From Actinomadura pelletieri DSM 43383 (lineage in GTDB: Bacteria; Actinomycetota; Actinomycetes; Streptosporangiales; Streptosporangiaceae): 64,000 nucleotides of DNA. Positions 58,931 to 64,000 of the stretch are shown here, piece by piece. The translations under genes and the position numbers were made by a program. The stretch is taken from contig NZ_RBWU01000007.1 of NCBI RefSeq assembly GCF_003634705.1, positions 496,001 through 560,000 on the forward strand, read 5' to 3'. Numbering within the stretch: position 1 is the first letter of the stretch; every line of letters starts with the position of its first letter. The notes below the pieces were generated by a model, which worked only from the letters and a program-made list of their open reading frames with translations, had not been told where the DNA came from and ran no database searches.

Positions 58931-60408
58931 CCGCCGTCCTCCTCCCGGCCGCCGGTGCGGGCCCACCAGGCACGGAACGACTCGGGCGGGGGAGCGGGTG
59001 CGTCCCGTGTCTCGGTCCAGGCGCCGAGCGGGCCGGGCAGCCGCCGGATCCGACCGCCGCGCGCCACGACACGGCGGGCCCTGGACGCGGCGCGCTGGGC
59101 GAGCGCGAGCCGCGTCGGGGAACGCAGCGTCCACCCCGCCGCCGCCATCGCGACCCGTTCGAGCGGACGGCGCGGGCCGTCCTCGACCGCGCGGGCCCGC
59201 AGGTGCACCAGCACTTCCGGAATGTCGATCGCGACCGGGCACACGTCGTAGCACGCGCCGCACAGCGACGACGCGAACGGCAACGACGCGTCCACCTCCG
59301 ACCCGACGCCCCTGATCTGCGGCGACAGGATCGCGCCGATCGGCCCCGGGTACGGCGACCCGTAGGCGTGCCCGCCCGCGCGCCGGTAGACCGGGCACAC
59401 GTTCAGGCACGCCGAGCAGCGGATGCACCGCAGCGCCTGGCGTCCCACCTCGTCCGCCAGGGTCGCGGTCCTGCCGTTGTCCAGCAGGACGAGGTGGAAG
59501 TCCCGCGGGCCGTCACCGGGATGGACGCCCGTCCACAGGGACGTGTACGGGTTCATCCGCTCCGCCGTAGACGAGCGCGGCAGCAGCTGGAGGAACACCT
59601 CCAGGTCGCGAAAGCTCGGCACGACCTTCTCGACGCCCATCACCGAGATCAGCGTCTCCGGCAGCGTCAGGCACATCCGCCCGTTGCCCTCCGACTCCAC
59701 CACCACGAGGGTGCCGGTGTCGGCGACGGCGAAGTTCACCCCCGACACCGCGACCTTCGCCGACAGGAACTTGGCGCGCAGATGACGCCGCGCGGCCTCC
59801 GCCAGCTCGGCGGGGGAGTCGGTCAGGCCGGCCGGGACGTCCTCCATCGCCCGCAGGAAGATGTCACGGATGTCGGACCTGTTCCGATGGATGGCCGGGA
59901 CGAGCAGGTGCGACGGACGGTCGTCCCCCAACTGGACGATCAGTTCCGCGAGGTCGGTCTCGTAGGCGGTGATCCCCTCCCCGGCGAGATGCTCGTTCAG
60001 GCCGATCTCCTGGGTGGCCATCGACTTGACCTTCACGACCTCGGTCTCGCCGGTCGCCTTCACCAGGTCCGCGACGATCCGGCCGGCCTCGGCGGCGTCG
60101 CGCGCCCAGTGCACCGTCCCGCCGGCGCCGGTGACCCTGTCCTCCAGCAGCCGCAGGTAGTGGCGGAGATGGTCCAGGACATGGTCCTTGATCTGCCTGC
60201 CCGCCTCCCGCAGGTCGGCCCAGTCGTCCAGCTCGGCGACCGCGCCCGCGCGGCGCGCCCGGATCGTGGTGGTCGCGTGCGCGAGGTTGCCGCGCAGCCG
60301 CGCGTCCGACACCGCGCGGCGTGCCGCGTCCGGAAAGGACGGCATCCCCAGGTACGTCGGCATCGCGCCCGGCCGGTGGGCGTCCCCGCGCGCCGCCCCG
60401 CCCGTCAC
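58927..60408 (-). CDS. lutB: LutB-like iron-sulfur subunit of lactate oxidation
   Basis: A 493-residue LutB-type protein. An N-terminal LUD domain (about 60-310; VVKVKSMATQEIGLNEHLAG, then SGVNFAVADTGTLVVVESEG) precedes two 4Fe-4S motifs, CIRCSACLNVCPVYRRAGGH near residue 332 and the CGACYDVCPV motif near residue 385. A C-terminal extension (about 415-493) carries the PESFRAWWARTGG end typical of LutB. With LutA and LutC it oxidises L-lactate to pyruvate, passing electrons through the Fe-S clusters. Starts at a GTG overlapping the lutA stop; an internal ATG 15 codons in is possible. Ends overlapping lutC. Confidence 0.92.
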   Translation of the reverse strand: MTGGAARGDAHRPGAMPTYLGMPSFPDAARRAVSDARLRGNLAHATTTIRARRAGAVAELDDWADLREAGRQIKDHVLDHLRHYLRLLEDRVTGAGGTVHWARDAAEAGRIVADLVKATGETEVVKVKSMATQEIGLNEHLAGEGITAYETDLAELIVQLGDDRPSHLLVPAIHRNRSDIRDIFLRAMEDVPAGLTDSPAELAEAARRHLRAKFLSAKVAVSGVNFAVADTGTLVVVESEGNGRMCLTLPETLISVMGVEKVVPSFRDLEVFLQLLPRSSTAERMNPYTSLWTGVHPGDGPRDFHLVLLDNGRTATLADEVGRQALRCIRCSACLNVCPVYRRAGGHAYGSPYPGPIGAILSPQIRGVGSEVDASLPFASSLCGACYDVCPVAIDIPEVLVHLRARAVEDGPRRPLERVAMAAAGWTLRSPTRLALAQRAASRARRVVARGGRIRRLPGPLGAWTETRDAPAPPPESFRAWWARTGGREEDGG

Positions 60409-61130
60409 GCGGGAGCCTGTTCGGTGGAGGCGAGGATCTCGGCGAGGTGCAGGGTCCGCACCCCGGCGCGCGTGCGGGTGAGCGCGCCGCCGAGGTGCGT
60501 CAGACAGGAGTTGTCGGCCGCGCACAGCACCTCGGCCCCGGTCCCGCGGACGGCGGTGACCTTGTCCGCGCACATCGCGGCCGACACCTCGGAGTTCTTC
60601 AGCGCGAACGTCCCGCCGAAACCGCAGCACTCGTCCGCGTCCGGCAGTTCCCGAAGGTCGATGCCGCGCACCGCGCCCAGCAGCCGCAGCGGACGGTCGC
60701 CGACACGCAGCATCCGCAGCGAATGGCACGTCGGATGGTAGGTGACGCGGTGCGGGAAGTAAGCGCCCACATCGGTGACCCCCAGCACGTCCACCAGGAA
60801 CTCCGACAACTCGTGGACGCGCCGCGCCGCGCTCCCGGCCGCCCCGGCGGAACGCGGCGCGAGCCTCGGATGCCAGTCACGGATCATCGCGGCGCACGAC
60901 GCCGACGGCGTCACGATCGCGTCGTAGCCCGCGAACGTCTCCTCGAAAGCCGCCACGAGCGGGACGGCCTGGCGCCGGTAGCCGGTGTTGAGGTGCAGTT
61001 GCCCGCAGCAGGTCTGCCCGGCCGGGAACTCGACCTCGTGGCCGAGCCTGCGCAGCAGCCGCACCGTCGCCTTCCCCGTCTCCGGGAACAGGGTGTCGTT
61101 CACGCAGGTGAGGAACAACGCGACCCGCAT
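60405..61130 (-). CDS. lutA: LutA-like (heterodisulfide-reductase-type) subunit
   Basis: A 241-residue protein with two CCG (cysteine-rich) domains: FPAGQTCCGQLHLNTGYRRQ near residue 40 and LPDADECCGFGGTFALKNSE near residue 180, together with VTYHPTCHSLRML. These cluster-binding motifs are those of LutA/GlpC/HdrB-like subunits. It is first in the lutABC order. The ATG at 61130 follows GGGAGG. The gene begins 32 bp after the DinB-like gene and may be cotranscribed with it. No LutR/GntR regulator or lactate permease is adjacent. Confidence 0.92.
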   Translation of the reverse strand: MRVALFLTCVNDTLFPETGKATVRLLRRLGHEVEFPAGQTCCGQLHLNTGYRRQAVPLVAAFEETFAGYDAIVTPSASCAAMIRDWHPRLAPRSAGAAGSAARRVHELSEFLVDVLGVTDVGAYFPHRVTYHPTCHSLRMLRVGDRPLRLLGAVRGIDLRELPDADECCGFGGTFALKNSEVSAAMCADKVTAVRGTGAEVLCAADNSCLTHLGGALTRTRAGVRTLHLAEILASTEQAPA

Positions 61131-61162
61131 GACGCGCCTCCCGGGGAACAGGGTGACCGAAC

Positions 61163-61660
61163 TCAGCGGCCCACCGAACCGTCGATCCGCTCGCGCAGGA
61201 TGTCGGCGTGCCCGGCATGCCGCGCCGTCTCCTCGATCATGTGCACCAGTACCCACCGCATGGACGGCGGCGACGTCTCGCGCAGCGACCGGACCCCCTC
61301 CCGGTCCAGGTCGGGGCAGGCCGCGGTGATCGCGTTGCTCCGGGCGACCGCCTCCCGGTACGCGGCGACGAGGTCCTCGGCGGTCTCGTCGTCGCGGGGC
61401 GGTTCCTCGTGGTCCCACATCGGCACGTCGGCGCCCTCGTACGCCCACACGAACCAGTTCAGTTCGACGCGGGTCAGATGTTTGACCAATCCGAGCAGGC
61501 TCGTGCCGGACGGGACGCCGGGCGCGCGGGCCGCCTCGTCCGAAACACCCGTCGCCTTGGCCACCACCGACTCCCGCAGGTAGTCGAGGAACGTCAGCAG
61601 CGTCGTCCGCTCGTCGGAGTTCAGACTCGGTGGACGGACGTCTCCACGCGGTTCACCCAT
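61163..61660 (-). CDS. DinB-like/DUF664 protein
   Basis: A 165-residue four-helix protein of the DinB/YfiT-like superfamily (DUF664 branch). A metal site is likely from His residues in LLGLVKHLTRVELNWFVWAY and WVLVHMIEETARHAGHADIL, as in mycothiol- and bacillithiol-S-transferases. A thiol-transferase role is possible but not assigned. Situated upstream of, and in line with, lutABC; functional linkage is unproven. Confidence 0.88.
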   Translation of the reverse strand: MGEPRGDVRPPSLNSDERTTLLTFLDYLRESVVAKATGVSDEAARAPGVPSGTSLLGLVKHLTRVELNWFVWAYEGADVPMWDHEEPPRDDETAEDLVAAYREAVARSNAITAACPDLDREGVRSLRETSPPSMRWVLVHMIEETARHAGHADILRERIDGSVGR

Positions 61661-61696
61661 GCCTGGACTCTATTCCCAGAGTCGGGACGTCCTCGC

Positions 61697-62044
61697 TCAG
61701 GCGGCGTCCAGCCGGACGGCCTGGGCGATGTAGCCGCGCAGGGCCTCCTCGTTGATCCCGTCCAGTGACTTGATCTTCACATGACGGGTCTTCTTGCCGA
61801 CGCCCTCCAGCAGGCCGTGCGGGTCCTCGAACTCGGCGCCGCGTTCGAAGGCGAAGGTCAGGTGCGTCTTGCTCTGGCTGATGACCGCGAGGACCCGCCT
61901 GCCGCGCCAGGCGGGCGACCCGTAGGTGAGGCACTCGGCGGCGTCGGGCGCCCCCTCGGCCATCAGCGCGCGCAGCGCCGTCAGGATCCCGGCGTACTTC
62001 GGGTCGAGCTTGGTCGCGACATAGGTGTCGATCTCGGTGCCCAT
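61697..62044 (-). CDS. DUF1801 domain protein
   Basis: A 115-residue protein of the DUF1801/YdhG-like group (alpha/beta fold related to iron chaperone Fra-like proteins). It has YAGILTALRALMAEGAPDAA, then ECLTYGSPAWRGRRVLAVI and LTFAFERGAEFEDPHGLLEG. Relatives are small cytoplasmic proteins without a proven activity. The ATG at 62044 follows AAGGAGA. Divergent from a MarR-type regulator across a 114-bp region with repeated TAGTCA half-sites, so it is the probable target of that regulator. Confidence 0.88.
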   Translation of the reverse strand: MGTEIDTYVATKLDPKYAGILTALRALMAEGAPDAAECLTYGSPAWRGRRVLAVISQSKTHLTFAFERGAEFEDPHGLLEGVGKKTRHVKIKSLDGINEEALRGYIAQAVRLDAA

Positions 62045-62105
62045 CAGAATCTCCTTTTCCGCGCATCCCGGGTCGGGGATGGTTCGGTGCCGTGCGAGTA
62101 AGCTA

Positions 62106-62140
62106 TAGTCACTTCTATTGATAGTCAAGATCAGTGACTA
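62106..62140. promoter_or_regulatory. MarR/DUF1801 divergent operator
   Basis: TAGTCACT (62106-62113) and AGTGACTA (62133-62140) are perfect 8-bp inverted repeats. A third half-site, TAGTCA (62122-62127), pairs with the right arm at a 7-base spacing. TATAG at 62104-62108 could be part of a -10. A likely binding region for the adjacent MarR protein. Confidence 0.6.
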
Positions 62141-62158
62141 AATTCCCGGGAGGAGTCC

Positions 62159-62635
62159 ATGGAGACGGCATCGGAAGACGCGGGTCACGCCGCAGACCCG
62201 ACCCCTGACCTGGGCATGTTGTCCGGTCAGCTGATGCGGGGACTGCAGGAGGAGCTGTTCTCGCGCCTGGCCGAGCAGGGCCATTCGGACGTCCGGCCCC
62301 GGCACGGCACCGTCCTGGCGTTCCTCGACCCCGCCGGTCTGCGCGCGACCGAGCTGTCGGCCCGCTCCGGCCAGCACAAGCAGATCGTCGGGACGATCGT
62401 CGACGAGCTCGTCGCGCTCGGCTACGTCCGCCGCGAACCCGATCCCGCCGACCGCCGCGCCAAGCGGATCGTCCCCACCGAGCACGGCCTCGACGAGATC
62501 GCCAAGGCGCGCGCCATCCTCGCCGACATCGAGAGGCGCCACCGCGAGAACCTGGGCGACGAACGCTTCGACGTCTTCAGAGCCGCCTTCCAGGAGGTCG
62601 TCCAAGGTCAGCGCGCATGGCAGGACTCACGGTGA
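62159..62635 (+). CDS. MarR-family transcriptional regulator
   Basis: A 158-residue winged-helix dimer-forming regulator. LSGQLMRGLQEELFSRLAEQ forms the first helices, HGTVLAFLDPAGLRATELSA and RSGQHKQIVGTIVDELVALG the DNA-binding helices, and the wing is YVRREPDPADRRAKRIVPTE. These follow the MarR pattern closely. ATG at 62159 with GGGAGGAG. It probably represses itself and the divergent DUF1801 gene through the TAGTCA sites. Ligand unknown. Confidence 0.92.
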   Translation: METASEDAGHAADPTPDLGMLSGQLMRGLQEELFSRLAEQGHSDVRPRHGTVLAFLDPAGLRATELSARSGQHKQIVGTIVDELVALGYVRREPDPADRRAKRIVPTEHGLDEIAKARAILADIERRHRENLGDERFDVFRAAFQEVVQGQRAWQDSR

Positions 62636-62717
62636 GCCGGTGGGCCCGTTCCGGGAACACGGATTCGGGTCGCGTCCGCCGGGCAGGATCGCCTCAGCGC
62701 TGCCGAGGAGGGGGAAC

Positions 62718-63548
62718 GTGACCGTACCGAAGGTTGATCTCATGGACGGGGCCGCGATGCCGCAGGTCGGCTTCGGGGTCTTCCAGGTGTCGGACGACGA
62801 GGCCGAACGCGCGGTGGCCACGGCCCTGCGGGAGGGGTACCGCAGCGTCGACACGGCCAGTGCCTACGGGAACGAGACGGGCGTCGGGCGGGCGCTGCGC
62901 GCGTCGGGCGTGCCGCGTGAGGAACTCTTCGTCACCACGAAACTGTGGAACGACGCCCAGGGGTTCGACAACGCGCTGCGGGCCTGCGAGGCGAGCCTTT
63001 CCCGGCTCGGCCTCGACTACCTGGACCTGTACCTGATCCACTGGCCCATGCCGGACCGTGGCCTGTACCTGGAGACCTGGCGGGCGCTGGAACGCCTCAA
63101 GCAGGACGGACGCGTCCGCTCGATCGGCGTGTCGAACTTCACCGTGGAGACGCTGCAGCGAATCATCGACGAGGCGGACGCCGTCCCGGTCGTGAACCAG
63201 ATCGAGCTGCACCCTTACTTCCAACAGGACGGTCTGCGCGCCTTCCACCGGGACCACGGCATCCGCACCGAGGCGTGGGCGCCGCTAGGCCAGGGGCATG
63301 GGCTCCTGGACGATCCCGCCCTCGCCGCCATCGCACGCGCCCACGACCGCACACCCGCGCAAGTAGCGCTCAGATGGCATCTGCAGATCGGGAACGTGGT
63401 GATCCCGAAGTCGGTGACGCCGTCCAGGATCGCCGAGAACATCGACGTCTTCGGGTTCGAGCTCTCCCCGGACGACATGAAGGCGATCGGCGAGCTGAAC
63501 AAGGGCGTCCGGTTCGGCCCCGATCCCGTCACGTTCGGCGCCGCCTGA
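62718..63548 (+). CDS. Aldo/keto reductase
   Basis: A 276-residue NADPH-dependent (beta/alpha)8 reductase, close to the 2,5-diketo-D-gluconate reductase/morphine-dehydrogenase-like group. The catalytic tetrad is visible: Asp in YRSVDTASAYGNE with the adjacent Tyr, Lys in FVTTKLWND, and His in LYLIHWPMP. SIGVSNFTVETLQRI and VVIPKSVTPSRIAENIDVF (cofactor phosphate binding) complete the signature. The GTG at 62718 follows GAGGAGGGG; an upstream start at 62640 lacks one. The substrate is probably a small carbonyl compound, not identified. It follows the MarR gene by 82 bp on the same strand, so it might be part of that regulon. Confidence 0.92.
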   Translation: MTVPKVDLMDGAAMPQVGFGVFQVSDDEAERAVATALREGYRSVDTASAYGNETGVGRALRASGVPREELFVTTKLWNDAQGFDNALRACEASLSRLGLDYLDLYLIHWPMPDRGLYLETWRALERLKQDGRVRSIGVSNFTVETLQRIIDEADAVPVVNQIELHPYFQQDGLRAFHRDHGIRTEAWAPLGQGHGLLDDPALAAIARAHDRTPAQVALRWHLQIGNVVIPKSVTPSRIAENIDVFGFELSPDDMKAIGELNKGVRFGPDPVTFGAA

Positions 63549-63601
63549 CCGAGCCGCCCCGACTCCGATCACGGAATATCACTCATTGTAACGTTCCATG
63601 T

Positions 63602-63814
63602 GTGGAGAGTGATCGGCGGAGTTGGGTGGGGCCGGGCGGTCTGCGGGTGACGGCGGTCCGGCTCGACGGGGCGCACCAAGTGTGGGCCCGGTACACCGGA
63701 GTGCGAGGTCAGAGCGCATATCTGGTGACGCGCGACGGGGCGTTCGTCGGCTACTACCGGACGGTGGAGGAACTGGCCGAGGTGGTCGACCTGGCGGACC
63801 TGCGCACGCCATGA
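63602..63814 (+). CDS. Small conserved hypothetical protein
   Basis: A 70-residue protein with a compact alternating pattern: LRVTAVRLDGAHQVWARYTG, then VRGQSAYLVTRDGAFVGYYR and TVEELAEVVDLADL, probably a small alpha/beta fold. Sequences like this recur as stand-alone hypothetical proteins in actinomycetes, but no function is known to me. The start is uncertain (GTG at 63602, or GTG about 45 bases further); no clear ribosome site. Confidence 0.6.
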   Translation: MESDRRSWVGPGGLRVTAVRLDGAHQVWARYTGVRGQSAYLVTRDGAFVGYYRTVEELAEVVDLADLRTP

Positions 63815-63862
63815 CCACACGGGCGGTTGCGCGCACGCCCCGGCGCCGGTAACGGTTACACC

Positions 63863-64000
63863 GTGCGTTCAACGGACTGGGACGTCGTGGTCGTCGGATC
63901 CGTCAACGCCGACCTCGTGGTGGGCGTCGACCGGCGTCCCGCGCCCGGGGAGACGGTCCTCGGTTCCGACCTCGCCACGCACCCGGGCGGCAAGGGCGCC
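63863..64000 (+). CDS. Ribokinase-like PfkB sugar kinase, N-terminus only
   Basis: The frame opens at GTG 63863 and runs off the right edge (46 codons seen). VVVVGSVNADLVVGVDRRPA with PGETVLGSD and HPGGKGA are the N-terminal signatures of ribokinase (PfkB family): the substrate-binding NAD motif and the GGKGAN loop. Probable reaction: ATP-dependent phosphorylation of ribose, or of a related nucleoside or sugar. The catalytic GAGD motif lies outside the window. Confidence 0.85.
   Translation, partial: MRSTDWDVVVVGSVNADLVVGVDRRPAPGETVLGSDLATHPGGKGA

Noticed and set aside
1-64000. tRNA or rRNA genes
   Set aside because: No cloverleaf-like segment with the conserved T-loop sequence and no rRNA-like sequence was noticed on either strand. 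A covariance-model scan was not possible here.

Overview
The window is chromosomal DNA from a high-GC, Gram-positive actinomycete. Several features point to the Streptosporangiales/Thermomonosporaceae (an Actinomadura-like organism): an XRE/DUF5753 regulator next to DUF397 proteins, a PF04672-type SAM methyltransferase, two F420-dependent PPOX-family enzymes, LAL and SARP-type regulators, stand-alone HATPase_c_2 proteins, and many GTG starts with 4-bp GTGA/ATGA gene overlaps. The genus is an inference. No rRNA, tRNA, CRISPR array, intact transposon or integrase was seen.

Layout. 1-15.2 kb: the N-terminal part of a LAL-type ATPase regulator, a GT4 glycosyltransferase, a CocE-like hydrolase, an MscS channel, then a minus-strand cluster of SPFH protein, ribbon-helix-helix protein, GPP34 protein and an unusual HATPase-ankyrin fusion. 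These are followed by a DHA2 drug exporter, a SARP-type regulator that has lost its DNA-binding end, an epoxide hydrolase with a clear operator, and a membrane-anchored beta-propeller. 15.2-26.5 kb is accessory DNA with lower GC: a decayed helicase/DNA-methyltransferase defence locus, XRE plus two DUF397 proteins, a tightly overlapping three-gene operon of unknown function (a long disordered repeat protein with a C-terminal membrane helix plus two related small proteins), a degenerate copy of its first gene, a 5'-truncated mcrB with an apparently intact mcrC, a third copy of the small protein, and an HExxH protein. 26.8-32.7 kb: an anti-sigma-like ATPase with a frameshifted partner, a methyltransferase, an F420 enzyme, an excalibur protein, and a small catabolic-looking group with an IclR regulator.

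32.7-47.8 kb: two stretches of a dispersed GC-rich intergenic repeat bracket a C4-dicarboxylate symporter, an SGNH esterase, a flippase-like membrane protein, a CqsA-type alpha-hydroxyketone autoinducer synthase, a threonine aldolase, a GAF regulator, small membrane proteins, a NERD protein, and a TetR-controlled DrrAB-type exporter. 47.8-64 kb: an ECF sigma/anti-sigma pair, a nucleotide-cyclase-like protein, a GMC oxidoreductase paired with a GxCxG alpha/beta hydrolase, a complete LAL regulator, the lutABC lactate-oxidation operon, a MarR/DUF1801 divergent pair, an aldo/keto reductase, and the start of a ribokinase.

The items most worth follow-up are the overlapping three-gene operon with its scattered relics inside a former defence island, the CqsA homologue (alpha-hydroxyketone signalling is best known from Vibrio and Legionella), the HATPase-ankyrin fusion, and the paired palindromes in front of the SPFH/RHH/GPP34 operon.
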